A stretch of DNA of 64,000 bases from RGIG3528 sp045629005 (GCA_045629005.1 JAZQQJ010000025.1:1-64000), one strand, 5' to 3'; shown: positions 33,917-42,377, numbered from the stretch's first letter. Made by a program: numbers and translations. Notes: generated by a model from the sequence alone, not told the origin.

Positions 33917-35142
33917 TTATTCTCAACACGTTCTTTACATATAATTGCTGCCTCATCATCCATATTACATTGAAGTTGAAAAACATCTGTACATTTTACA
34001 ACATTCTCAGCTATTTTTAGCAAAATATCAAGATCTTCAACCGACCAATTAGGACTGATAAAACGATGCATTATATGCGTCGTTTTTTCTTGTTCCGTCA
34101 ATTCATTTATCTCGTTTTTTTCTGATTGTTTCAGCATAACGATGGAACCCACTTCATATTTGCCTTTATTATACATTTCTGATGTTCCGCACCAAGGAAG
34201 ACCGCAAATATAAGTTTTTCCGTTTTCAATATAAATTAAATTGACATCTCCGTTAAAAATAACATTTTTAAAGAGTTTCACCCATAAAGAAGCATGCGTA
34301 CTTTTACCAACACCAGACATTGCAGAAAATAAAATAGCCTTATCCTTGTGAATTATTGAAGCAGAATGTAAAACCGTATAGCCACACTTCTGAGCAAAAT
34401 ATAAAAATACAAATCTTGTAGCTTCGTAAATCTCATTCTTAATAATATCTTCATCGCCACTTGACATCCCTATTTCGGCGTACTTTCCATCTTTACTTAT
34501 AAAAAGCCACCTAACAAATTTATGATTATTAAGAAATGCAACGTATCCTGCACGAGCCTTGTGCAGGCACATTCTTTCATCAAACAAGAAATAAGAATGA
34601 TGCATTGAAAATCTTTTCCCCACACCCCCTGACTCATTCATACCATCACAACATTTCACAACAATTTTCTGAACATTCTTTACATCGCTCAAATCATCAC
34701 TAAATAGTTCAAAATTGTCAGGGATTATTCTCTTGTCGCCATGTATTTCAATGCCAATTTCGCCGATTTTATACTTTCCAACAAGTGGTCTTTCCAGTTG
34801 GTCATAATAACTGTTTTCTCGTATTTCGAAGCCGCGTAATTCTTTTTCAAATTCATTCGCACTATACTCCAAAAACGCATTTGCAATCATCATTTGAACG
34901 GAAAACTCTTTAACTTTATCAGATACAAGTTTTTTTTCTTCTTCCCCTTCACATTCAAAAAATAAACAACTCTTCTCAACAAGTTCATCAAGCGTAATAT
35001 CACTATCCAACAAATTCCATATGTCCGCTCCGGTAGAATTTAGATTAATCTCCTTCCGCATTCTTGCAGCTGCTTTCCCCGTAACAAGAAGATATGGTGC
35101 GCCGCTTATATATCTAAGTACAAAATCAGGGTTACGTCTCAT
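33907..35142 (-). CDS. PqqD-like domain fused to HPr-kinase-like domain
   Basis: A 411-residue protein. Residues about 8-95 match the PqqD/RiPP-recognition fold (LRYISGAPYLLV, INLNSTGADIWNLLD, ITLDELVEKSC). About 115-405 resemble HPr kinase-related proteins of peptide clusters: VLHSASIIHKDKAILFSAMSGVGKST, with the P-loop SGVGKST at 276-282, then FNGDVNLIY. Such kinases phosphorylate precursor peptides in some lasso-peptide clusters; a PqqD-like domain would supply leader binding. The ATG 35142 is set by GGAGG. The gene is convergent with the exporter (10-base tail overlap) and divergent from the S24/S26 gene. The region is visibly more A/T-rich than the flanks. Confidence 0.8.
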   Translation of the reverse strand: MRRNPDFVLRYISGAPYLLVTGKAAARMRKEINLNSTGADIWNLLDSDITLDELVEKSCLFFECEGEEEKKLVSDKVKEFSVQMMIANAFLEYSANEFEKELRGFEIRENSYYDQLERPLVGKYKIGEIGIEIHGDKRIIPDNFELFSDDLSDVKNVQKIVVKCCDGMNESGGVGKRFSMHHSYFLFDERMCLHKARAGYVAFLNNHKFVRWLFISKDGKYAEIGMSSGDEDIIKNEIYEATRFVFLYFAQKCGYTVLHSASIIHKDKAILFSAMSGVGKSTHASLWVKLFKNVIFNGDVNLIYIENGKTYICGLPWCGTSEMYNKGKYEVGSIVMLKQSEKNEINELTEQEKTTHIMHRFISPNWSVEDLDILLKIAENVVKCTDVFQLQCNMDDEAAIICKERVENNYI

Positions 35143-35246
35143 AGTAAGCCTCCAAACATTTATCTTAATGATAATATCATTTTTAGCGAATAAAACCAAT
35201 TAAGAAATCCTAACCATTTTTCATATAGCCTATTTTGAGACACTTC

Positions 35247-35275
35247 TTGCACATTTTGTCCAAGTCTTCTATAAT
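35247..35275 (+). promoter_or_regulatory. Promoter of the S24/S26 peptidase gene
   Basis: TTGCAC (35247-35252), 17 bases, then a perfect TATAAT (35270-35275). Transcription would start near 35282, leaving a leader of about 100 bases before the TTG start. Confidence 0.7.
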
Positions 35276-35382
35276 CAAATTTGTTGTTATCTGTTCATTT
35301 AACGAACAATCAAAGCTATTACATTTTTGTCTTACCACCACTTTTTTATGGTTTAAAATTTCTATTTATCAAGGAGCTCACT

Positions 35383-35820
35383 TTGGCTAAACTTGACGTT
35401 GAAAAAACACTTATGGCAGGATTGCCGGTTACATTCCCGCTCACCGGAATGAGTATGAATCCTCTTTTTATGGGCGGACGTGACTACATTACCGCCGAGC
35501 CCGTTCCGGAAGGTTATAAATTCAAGCGCTTGGACGTAGTTCTTTACCGACGTGAAGGAAGTGTCCTTGTACTTCATCGTATATATAAGGTTAAGCCCGA
35601 AGGCTTATATCTTGTCGGAGACCATCAGAAGGAAATTGAAGGTCCTCTCCCGTATAAACAGGTTCGTGGCATTATGACAAGTGCCATCCGAAAAGGAAAA
35701 ACGCTTACGCTGAATGAAAAATGGTACAAGCTCTACTCATGGGGATGGATGCTCATTCGCCCCTTCAGACTTCCTATCCTTAATCTTTACGTGAAGATTA
35801 AGCTCAAAGTAAAGAAATAG
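35383..35820 (+). CDS. S24/S26 (signal-peptidase-like) peptidase
   Basis: A 145-residue protein of the S24/S26 type found in peptide-maturation clusters. The nucleophile is S24 in TGMSMNPL; the second active residue is probably H65 in LVLHRI, as in Ser-His (SipW/ER-type) signal peptidases rather than Ser-Lys LexA types; the family GD motif is VGDHQ (about 78-82). No membrane helix precedes the Ser, so it is probably cytosolic or peripheral; a hydrophobic/basic stretch lies at the end. Start is TTG 35383 with AAGGAG six bases upstream; the in-frame ATG-like opening at 35281 lies within the leader. Likely cleaves the leader of the exported protein. Confidence 0.8.
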   Translation: MAKLDVEKTLMAGLPVTFPLTGMSMNPLFMGGRDYITAEPVPEGYKFKRLDVVLYRREGSVLVLHRIYKVKPEGLYLVGDHQKEIEGPLPYKQVRGIMTSAIRKGKTLTLNEKWYKLYSWGWMLIRPFRLPILNLYVKIKLKVKK

Positions 35821-35923
35821 CGTTTAAAATAAACGCATAACATAAACCAAACACAACGTACATTTTATGTACAAGCATAATTCAAACATAATGTTTAAAG
35901 CAAACACCAAGGAGCAATTGCTA

Positions 35924-36484
35924 ATGAATAAGCTCAAAAAAGCAGCATCTGTGTCTCTAATCCTTTTTATGCTGACATCTCTTTTGGCATGCGGCACAAA
36001 ATCAGGTTACAGACACACATTGAATACAATAGACGATAATTTAAATCTGGATTTTGAGTTCCTCCAGAAAATGGACGATGTCGACCTCACCGCATATCAC
36101 GCATATGAGGATACTGTGACTACAGACTATGTTTCTGACGCGTATTGGGACGAATACAAGAGTGATGGCGAATATGTTCTATACTCCGTGTCTCCGTTCC
36201 CAAACTACACATCCGAAAGCATTTACGTTACAAAGATTTATATTTCCGACCCCAACGTCTCATTCTTCGGATGCACTCTGAATTCCGGCTCGTCCGCCAT
36301 TCAGGAAGCCTTTGAAAAAGCGGGCTTCACCGTTGAAAACAAGTTCCATAACGGAGCAACAAGAATTACTGCAGACCTTGGAAACGGAATGGTAATGGGC
36401 GTATATATTTCCGCAACAGAAAGATATTTTGCAATTGCCGCAAAGGTATCCGAGAATTCAAGGCTTATAATCGACTGGAGATGA
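35924..36484 (+). CDS. Lipoprotein of unknown function
   Basis: A 186-residue protein with a lipoprotein signal peptide ending in LLA-C23. The mature part has an acidic stretch (DDNLNLDFEFLQKMDDVD) and a compact domain with IQEAFEKAGFTVENKFHNGATRIT, a pattern of small ligand-sensing lipoproteins, but no family is recognised. ATG 35924 has AAGGAG nine bases upstream; the in-frame opening at 35867 is unlikely. It is 103 bases after the S24/S26 gene and could be read from the same transcript, so it may be the surface component of that locus; this is only positional inference. A terminator follows. Confidence 0.65.
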   Translation: MNKLKKAASVSLILFMLTSLLACGTKSGYRHTLNTIDDNLNLDFEFLQKMDDVDLTAYHAYEDTVTTDYVSDAYWDEYKSDGEYVLYSVSPFPNYTSESIYVTKIYISDPNVSFFGCTLNSGSSAIQEAFEKAGFTVENKFHNGATRITADLGNGMVMGVYISATERYFAIAAKVSENSRLIIDWR

Positions 36485-36523
36485 CAGTCATTTCATAGCG
36501 CGACTCACAAATTATTACCTTCA

Positions 36524-36568
36524 AAAAAACACGGCCATCACCTTTAACGGGTGAAGGCCGTTATTTTA
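36524..36568. terminator. Bidirectional terminator
   Basis: ACGGCC-A-TCACC pairs with GGTGA-A-GGCCGT, with A-tract left and T-rich right. It ends the lipoprotein transcript and, on the minus strand, the paralogue pair. Confidence 0.85.
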
Positions 36569-36612
36569 TAAAGTCAGAAATGGTAGCCATTTTATCGACC
36601 ACTTTTCTTTTA

Positions 36613-37524
36613 CTATCTTCTCATCTGCTGTCTCTGCTGAGCTCTCATATAATCATTAAGGCATTGATCTATTTTAGTGCGTATATAATCACGCCACTCA
36701 TCTTTAACAAGATAGTATAAATATGACTCCTTAACGAACTCCTGCGGAAGTCCGCGTCCAACAATCTTAAAGTTCACAAACCCTCTGTCGATGTAGTTCT
36801 GTATCTCATCATTTGAGATAAATGCAGGACGGTTTGCACACTCTTCAAAAACTCTTGCGCCGCTCTTATTCGGACAGTGAAACTCTGTCGAACGGTCAAA
36901 CTCCAATTGTGAAAGCGACTCAGCCTTATAATGCTCCGCACGCTTCGGGCAATTAGGGAAACATATCTCATTGACAAGAATCTCTATTTTGCCTGCCTGA
37001 GGCTCAAGTGCTTTCAAAACAGCTTCATCATGATTCAAATCATAATCAAGAACCACAAGGAAGTAGTCTTTATCAACTTCTTCAAGAATAGCCTGCATGT
37101 CTGTCATACGCTTTGTCGTTGAAGAAATCAGCTTAAAATTCGGATATTCTTCACGAATATATTTTTCAAGGCATGAACGGTTGCAAAGCACCTGATTCAT
37201 ACCATTGTCTGCGAGTCTCATAATGAGATTGCAGTACGTATCATAAACATGCTTTTCCTCGAGAAGAGAATTGGTCCACGTAAATCGAACGGGCACTCCA
37301 TGAGCATTGTAGCCCTTAATAAGGCGCTCCATATCTCCCTTTGCAGCAGTTCCGAACACTGCTCGTCCTCCGTTCCATATCGCACCGGGAAACGTACCGT
37401 AAACACTGCCGATTTTGTATCCATCACGGAATTTGCTTGGATTGTCATTCATCAGACTGATTACAATCTGGTTTAATGTACTAAAATATACAAATCCCGG
37501 AAGGTGCCAATATATATCTGCCAT
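36613..37524 (-). CDS. Unknown TIM-barrel-like protein, paralogue A
   Basis: A 303-residue cytosolic protein without a recognised name. It is a clear paralogue of the next gene: both share WHLPG/FHLPG starts, GxPxRFTWTNSLLE, YC-N (C98), ADNGMNQVL, IREEYPNFK, SST-K, KDYFLVVLDYDLN and a C-x3-CPKR-x2-HY element (C188, C192). The alternation of short beta and alpha segments suggests a TIM barrel, and the Cys/Arg/His element recalls U32-type peptidase-fold proteins that bind iron-sulfur clusters, but the match is weak. AAAGGAG before ATG 37524 decides the start. The last basic residues (RAQQRQQMRR) extend beyond the paralogue. Confidence 0.7.
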   Translation of the reverse strand: MADIYWHLPGFVYFSTLNQIVISLMNDNPSKFRDGYKIGSVYGTFPGAIWNGGRAVFGTAAKGDMERLIKGYNAHGVPVRFTWTNSLLEEKHVYDTYCNLIMRLADNGMNQVLCNRSCLEKYIREEYPNFKLISSTTKRMTDMQAILEEVDKDYFLVVLDYDLNHDEAVLKALEPQAGKIEILVNEICFPNCPKRAEHYKAESLSQLEFDRSTEFHCPNKSGARVFEECANRPAFISNDEIQNYIDRGFVNFKIVGRGLPQEFVKESYLYYLVKDEWRDYIRTKIDQCLNDYMRAQQRQQMRR

Positions 37525-37535
37525 AGGCTTCTCCT

Positions 37536-38486
37536 TTACGGCCATACGCCGGGTCTGGGTTTATTCTTAATAAGAATACGGTTAGACTCAAGATTTGCAA
37601 GGAGCTGAATACGGATAAAGCCCTGATACTCAGGCTTGATAAGGTAGAAACAGTATGTCTCAACAAGTGAGAAAAGGTTACCCGTTCTGCCTTCAATCTT
37701 GAAATTGTTAAAACCTCTGGGAAGGTATTCGTTATAAATAGCTTCAGGTGAAACGTATGTCTTATAGTCCTGAATTGTGTAAATACAATTGCGTTCGCCG
37801 TACTCGCAAGACCACGGAATATGAGGAATATGCTTGTCAGGCGGAAGCTCTCTGTTTGCAAGCTCGATACGATGATTCTTTGCAACATTTTCGTAATGTG
37901 CACCACGTCTCGGACAGTCAGGTATGCAACAAGGGTTAACAAGAATCTCACATCTGGAAGGATCATTTACCTTATCAAGTATGTCCCACTCGTTGTTAAG
38001 ATTGTAGTCTGCAACAACAAGGTAATAGTCTTTTGAAAGTTCTTCGTTAAGGCCTTCAAGCGTACGTATTTCCTTGCAGGTAGAACTGCAAATTTTAAAT
38101 GAAGGGTATTTTTCCCTAATATACTCTTCAAGAATCGGTGAAACCACAAGGACCTGGTTCATACCGTTGTCTGCTTCCTGCATGCAGAAATTGCAGTAAA
38201 AATCATCAAGTTCTTCTTTTTCAAGAATAGGATTGGTGTAGGTGTAGCGAATAGGAATTCCCTGATTATTAATTGCTTTAATTACATTTCTGACATAAGT
38301 GGCATCACACTGGTCACCAAGAACAAGGCGTCCGCCTGCCCACGCAGAAGTCGGAAATTCACCAAAGAATGAACCGATTTTAATTCCTTCTCTGAAGTAT
38401 TCCGGTTTTGTTTTTAAGAGGTTTAACATGAGCATGTTGAGCGGATAATTAAACCTTAATCCGGGTAAATGAAAAATAACGTCCAT
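37536..38486 (-). CDS. Unknown TIM-barrel-like protein, paralogue B
   Basis: A 316-residue paralogue of the downstream gene, 11 bases away, and first in the pair. Shared motifs include GGRLVLGD, IPIRYTYTNPILE, FYCNFC, ADNGMNQVLV, IREKYPSFKICSSTCKE, KDYYLVVADYNLN and NPCCIPDCPRRGAHY (C186, C187, C191). It has more cysteines than paralogue A (C98, C101, C133, C137, C186, C187, C191), so if a metal cluster exists it is more likely here. GAGGAG before ATG 38486 sets the start. A good promoter lies 35 bases upstream. Confidence 0.7.
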   Translation of the reverse strand: MDVIFHLPGLRFNYPLNMLMLNLLKTKPEYFREGIKIGSFFGEFPTSAWAGGRLVLGDQCDATYVRNVIKAINNQGIPIRYTYTNPILEKEELDDFYCNFCMQEADNGMNQVLVVSPILEEYIREKYPSFKICSSTCKEIRTLEGLNEELSKDYYLVVADYNLNNEWDILDKVNDPSRCEILVNPCCIPDCPRRGAHYENVAKNHRIELANRELPPDKHIPHIPWSCEYGERNCIYTIQDYKTYVSPEAIYNEYLPRGFNNFKIEGRTGNLFSLVETYCFYLIKPEYQGFIRIQLLANLESNRILIKNKPRPGVWP

Positions 38487-38519
38487 AAATATCTCCTCAT
38501 AATTTATAAGATGGAAAAC

Positions 38520-38559
38520 ATTATACCACAAAAGCTTCTACGTACAAAGTAATACTTTG
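38520..38559 (-). promoter_or_regulatory. Promoter with overlapping palindrome for the paralogue pair
   Basis: Minus strand TTGTAC (38547-38542), 16 bases, perfect TATAAT (38525-38520). A perfect palindrome CAAAGT-N3-ACTTTG (38545-38559) overlaps the -35 and is placed like an operator. Confidence 0.6.
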
Positions 38560-38590
38560 CTTATTATATTTCAAATGTTGCGCGAAATAA

Positions 38591-38618
38591 AGGAGAGCGC
38601 CCGGAAAAACGCTCTCCT
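38591..38618 (-). terminator. Terminator after sugar-binding lipoprotein gene
   Basis: AGGAGAGCG pairs perfectly with CGCTCTCCT (9 bp); on the minus strand it is followed by TTTATTT. Confidence 0.85.
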
Positions 38619-38648
38619 ATAATTTGTTTATTCAGTTATGATAACTAA

Positions 38649-40169
38649 TTATTTATTGAACTCGTCAAGAACTGCCTGCCATGTAGAACGAACAGATTCA
38701 GCAACCTGTGCGGGTGTGTTATCTTCTGAGAAGCTCCACCATGAAAGAGCTGCGCCTGTATCGAAACCAGGAACGAGCTGGTGATACTGAACCTGAGCAT
38801 CAGACATAGCGAGTCTGAGGGAGATGTCGATAGCTTCGAAATCTTCGTAAGAAGCTTCGTAACCAGCCTGCCATCCTTCATAATCTTCGTATCCAGGAAT
38901 CTTGTCGTTGAAGATATCATATGCGAATGCGATCTTCCAAGCTCTGTCTGCATCGTAGCAGCCAGGGATAGCGTAAAGGTTATCAGATACGTACATAGGA
39001 CGCTTGTCAGCTGTTGCACCTGCTGAAGGTCCGCAAGGGAATGAAAGAACGCCCCACTCAAGGCTTGCGCCGCCATCTACAGCTGCCTTAATGTTGTTTC
39101 CGTAGTAAGCTTCATCAGGAAGGAATGCATACTGACCATTGTTGAATGCGTCTTTGTAGTACTCCCATGTTCCATCTGCAGGCTGCTCCATACCAAACTG
39201 CTGTCTGATTTCCCAACCAGCATTAACAGCTTCCATTGTAGCCTTGGACTCGAAGTTGTTAACAAGCTTGCCATCAGCGCCAAGTGAAACGAATGAACCT
39301 CTGTTAGAGAAGATCATCTCGCCGTAGAATACGCCCCAGTTAGAAGCCATACCATAAATATCGATAACGCCGTCGCCGTCTTTATCTTTCTGAACTTTAC
39401 CCATGAGCTCTTTCCATGTATCCCATGTCCAGTATGAAGGATCCTTCTGGTCTTCATAAAGCTTCTGCCAGTCAATACCAGCATCTGTAAGGAGCTGCTT
39501 ATTGAAGAAGAGAACGCCTCTTGCTTCAGGATCGCCAGGTGCACATGCGAATGTTCCCTGAGGGAATGTATAAAGCTTATGAACGTTTGTCTTGCCCCAC
39601 TTATCAGCATCGTTGAGGTCGATAGCGCCTTCAAGCTTGGAAAGGTCTGTAACGAGACCGGACTTCATAGCTTCGATGATACCCGGGTCAGCACGAAGTG
39701 CGAAAATGTAGTTATTCTCATCGCCACCTGTTGTGCAGTAGTCGATGAAATCTGCAGGAACGTTGCCCCAGTCAGAGATTGTTTCTCTCTTCATTGTGAA
39801 GTGATATTCTTCCTGTGCCCACTCCCAGTAATCCTGACATGCTCTGTCATAATCACTCTTAGCTTCGCCCGGCCACTTTGAACCGTCTGTCCACCAGTCA
39901 CGGATTGTAACTGTTATACCGCCAAGGTCAACAACGTTACCATTAGCGTCTCTACGGATAACATAACCCTCTTCTGTAATGTTGGGATCCTTAGTAGCTT
40001 CGGGAGCGTCTGTAACCTTAGGAGCTTCTGTTACCTTAGGTGCTTCTGTAGTCTTAGGAGCTTCTGTTGCCTTAGCACCAGAATCACCGTTGCCGCAAGC
40101 TGCAAGACCAACTGTCATTACAACTGCCATAGAAGCAGCCATAACCTGTCTGAGTTTCTTACTAATCAT
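38649..40169 (-). CDS. Extracellular sugar-binding lipoprotein (ABC importer)
   Basis: A 506-residue solute-binding protein. The signal peptide ends LAA-C25, followed by a TEAP-rich linker made of near-identical five- to six-residue units (about 30-65), then a type-1 sugar-binding fold: DPGIIEAMKSGLVTDLSKLEG, GVLFFNKQLLTDAGIDW, WTWDTWKELMGKVQ, and KRPMYVSDNLYAIPG. Substrate is likely an oligosaccharide. AAAGGAGGA decides ATG 40169. It is the last gene of the large importer operon and is set off by a structured 258-base gap, a common way to give the binding protein more mRNA than the permeases. Confidence 0.9.
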   Translation of the reverse strand: MISKKLRQVMAASMAVVMTVGLAACGNGDSGAKATEAPKTTEAPKVTEAPKVTDAPEATKDPNITEEGYVIRRDANGNVVDLGGITVTIRDWWTDGSKWPGEAKSDYDRACQDYWEWAQEEYHFTMKRETISDWGNVPADFIDYCTTGGDENNYIFALRADPGIIEAMKSGLVTDLSKLEGAIDLNDADKWGKTNVHKLYTFPQGTFACAPGDPEARGVLFFNKQLLTDAGIDWQKLYEDQKDPSYWTWDTWKELMGKVQKDKDGDGVIDIYGMASNWGVFYGEMIFSNRGSFVSLGADGKLVNNFESKATMEAVNAGWEIRQQFGMEQPADGTWEYYKDAFNNGQYAFLPDEAYYGNNIKAAVDGGASLEWGVLSFPCGPSAGATADKRPMYVSDNLYAIPGCYDADRAWKIAFAYDIFNDKIPGYEDYEGWQAGYEASYEDFEAIDISLRLAMSDAQVQYHQLVPGFDTGAALSWWSFSEDNTPAQVAESVRSTWQAVLDEFNK

Positions 40170-40198
40170 TAAATTTTCCTCCTTTAAATGATAGTGCC

Positions 40199-40312
40199 GA
40201 AAACCGGTTTGCCGGTTTTCTGTTTTTCTCCTCTGACGAAACTGCATTTTCCGGGATGCTTTTCGTCCGGAATATCTTGAGCACCTGCTCAAATATCTGT
40301 ACAGCATATTTG
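40199..40312 (-). promoter_or_regulatory. Intercistronic hairpins before the binding-protein gene
   Basis: In the gap 40170-40427: GAAAACCGG pairs with CCGGTTTTC (40199-40207 with 40212-40220, 9 bp); TTGAGC-ACCT-GCTCAA (40277-40292) overlaps a second stem CAAATAT/ATATTTG (40290-40296 with 40306-40312), so the last two exclude each other. Neither stem is followed by a T-tract on the minus strand. Likely an mRNA processing or stability element. Confidence 0.5.
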
Positions 40313-40427
40313 AACGAAGATGCGAAAGATCATAAACTTAAACGTTTACTTTGATATTTTACCACACTTAGCAAAATATTACTACTTTTTTCGTAAAGTT
40401 TCCGTTTTTTTAGTAAATTTTACCAAA

Positions 40428-41444
40428 TTACATCTTAATACCACTGCTTGAAAGGCTTTCTACGAATCCTTTCTGTGCAAAAAGGTAAAGGATAAGAACC
40501 GGGAAAATAACCATAAGTGTAGCTGCACATACAATTGCGTTAATCATAGCCTGAGAAGCAACATAAGCACCATCTCCGCCGTGATCTGCCAAGAGCAATT
40601 GGAAAATACGTTCTGATACAGCTGCAAGCTGAAGTGAAATCATGTTAGCTTTGCCAAGGAAGAGTTTTGAATAAAAACTGTCTGTCCACTGCCATACAAA
40701 TGCAAAAAGGAAACATGATGTAAGAATCGGCTTTGCATCCGGAAGCATAACTCTTACGAAAGTTCTTAATGTACCTGCGCCATCGACGTAAGCCGCCTCT
40801 TCAAGTTCTTTAGGAATTGTACGGAAGAACTGTCTGATAAGGAAAATGTACAAACCATTCTTCAGGGCCATACATGTTGCACTCAGCATATAGTACGGAG
40901 CAACCGACCCCTTAAGATTTAATGTCTCTCCTTTATTAATCAGCTTGATAAGTCCAAAAACATCAAAATATTTGAAATGAAGCTGAAGTGATGTTGAAAT
41001 AACCTGCGGCGGAATAACAATTACAAAGATTACACAAGCGAACCAAAACTTCTTAAGAGGGAAGTCGAATCTTGCGAATCCGTAACCAACCAGTGTACAT
41101 ATTGCAACCTGAAGAATAGCTGAAGTTAAGGAAATCAGCGCTGTATCACGGAGACATTCTCCGTAATGTATAAACTCAGCAGCCTTCATGTAGTTATAGG
41201 TTGTAAAGTGCTCAGGTATGGATATGATTGTGGTATTATACAAATCTTCCTCAGCCATAAAGCTCAAGGAAATCTTCTGGAGAATAGGCTGTATTATCAT
41301 GAAGCACATTCCAAAGAGAAGAACAGCCATACAGAGCTTAATAAATACGTTTGTTAAAAATTTTCTGACAAGATAACCGTCACAAGCTCTGTTACGTTCC
41401 CAGAATTTTGCACGTTTTGCTTTTCGTTCTGCTCTACTAGTCAT
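40428..41444 (-). CDS. Sugar ABC importer permease (MalG type)
   Basis: A 338-residue inner-membrane permease of the carbohydrate uptake-1 family. Six helices follow a basic cytoplasmic N-terminus (about 1-30). The EAA loop that docks the ATPase is LEEAAYVDGAGTLRTFVRVMLPDAKP (about 218-243, shown in part), with conserved Gly. Ends in GFVESLSSSGIKM, typical for the subfamily. Its start overlaps the end of the partner permease gene by eight bases. No ATPase gene is present in the operon. Confidence 0.92.
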   Translation of the reverse strand: MTSRAERKAKRAKFWERNRACDGYLVRKFLTNVFIKLCMAVLLFGMCFMIIQPILQKISLSFMAEEDLYNTTIISIPEHFTTYNYMKAAEFIHYGECLRDTALISLTSAILQVAICTLVGYGFARFDFPLKKFWFACVIFVIVIPPQVISTSLQLHFKYFDVFGLIKLINKGETLNLKGSVAPYYMLSATCMALKNGLYIFLIRQFFRTIPKELEEAAYVDGAGTLRTFVRVMLPDAKPILTSCFLFAFVWQWTDSFYSKLFLGKANMISLQLAAVSERIFQLLLADHGGDGAYVASQAMINAIVCAATLMVIFPVLILYLFAQKGFVESLSSSGIKM

Positions 41445-42360
41445 AATAATAAACCACCTTTGATATGATGAATGACGTTATGCCTATAAATGCTATTATT
41501 ATCGCGAAATATACCCACGCCATTGCTGAAGCCAAACCATAGTCGAGATATTCAACAAGTGTTGTCTGGATTTTATTCATAACCTGGTTATCTGTATGCA
41601 TACAGAAATCAATGATTGTGTAAATCCAGTTTACAAGGAACAGAGAAGAAATCATAGGGAAGGTAATCTTCCAAAAGCTCTCCCACGCTGTACATCCTTC
41701 AATGGATGCTGCTTCATACATCGATGATGAAATTGTCTGGAGGCCGGACAGGAAAATGATAATCTGAATACCCGAAGAAATTGCAATATCATAAACCTTA
41801 TCAACTATTTCAAATACTTTATCAAACAGCTTTGTTCCTATTCCGAACGTTTCAACCAGACTTTTAATTGTATCTGTAATACTGAAATCATTTGAATTTT
41901 CCTTAATCATTTCAGCCATATCACCAAGAAGAGAGTTGTTCGTTTCTACACCGAGAATAACACCGGAAGAAAGGATAACAGGTAAGAAGAAAATTGCTCT
42001 TACAAGTGCTCTTCCGCTGAACTTCTGGTTAAGAAGAATAGCAACGAAAAGGCTGAAAATCATTACGGATATTGTGTTAATAACCATCTGCCAGGCACTG
42101 TCTGTAAGCCACTGAGGAAAGTCAATATCATTTAAAAATGCATATTTATAGTTCGCGAGTCCCGTCCACTCAAAGGAGAAGCCCTCAACGCTGACATTAA
42201 CTTTACAGAAGCTCATATAGAGTGACTGACACAGCGGTTTAACCAGGAATGCAAGGAAACCAATTATGAAAGGCAGGATAAACAAATATCCGGCTACCGC
42301 TTTTCTTTTTTGCAGTCCTTCATATTTCGGTCTGCGTATTTTTTCTTTTGCTTTTGCCAT
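41437..42360 (-). CDS. Sugar ABC importer permease (MalF type)
   Basis: A 307-residue partner permease. Helices begin at AVAGYLFILPFIIGFLAF (about 22-39). The EAA loop is YEAASIEGCTAWESFWKITFP (about 217-237, partly quoted). An insert of about 50 residues (about 145-195, with SITDTIKSLVETFG) lies in the outside loop before it, longer than in typical MalF-like lacto/multiple-sugar permeases. GGGAGGT before the ATG. Together with the neighbouring MalG-type gene it serves the downstream lipoprotein. Confidence 0.9.
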   Translation of the reverse strand: MAKAKEKIRRPKYEGLQKRKAVAGYLFILPFIIGFLAFLVKPLCQSLYMSFCKVNVSVEGFSFEWTGLANYKYAFLNDIDFPQWLTDSAWQMVINTISVMIFSLFVAILLNQKFSGRALVRAIFFLPVILSSGVILGVETNNSLLGDMAEMIKENSNDFSITDTIKSLVETFGIGTKLFDKVFEIVDKVYDIAISSGIQIIIFLSGLQTISSSMYEAASIEGCTAWESFWKITFPMISSLFLVNWIYTIIDFCMHTDNQVMNKIQTTLVEYLDYGLASAMAWVYFAIIIAFIGITSFIISKVVYYYD

Positions 42361-42377
42361 TGTTTACCACCTCCCAA

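Noticed and set aside
31594..35820. Lasso peptide cluster
   Set aside because: No asparagine-synthetase-like cyclase (C protein) and no transglutaminase-like B2 peptidase; the putative substrate is far too long for a lasso core.
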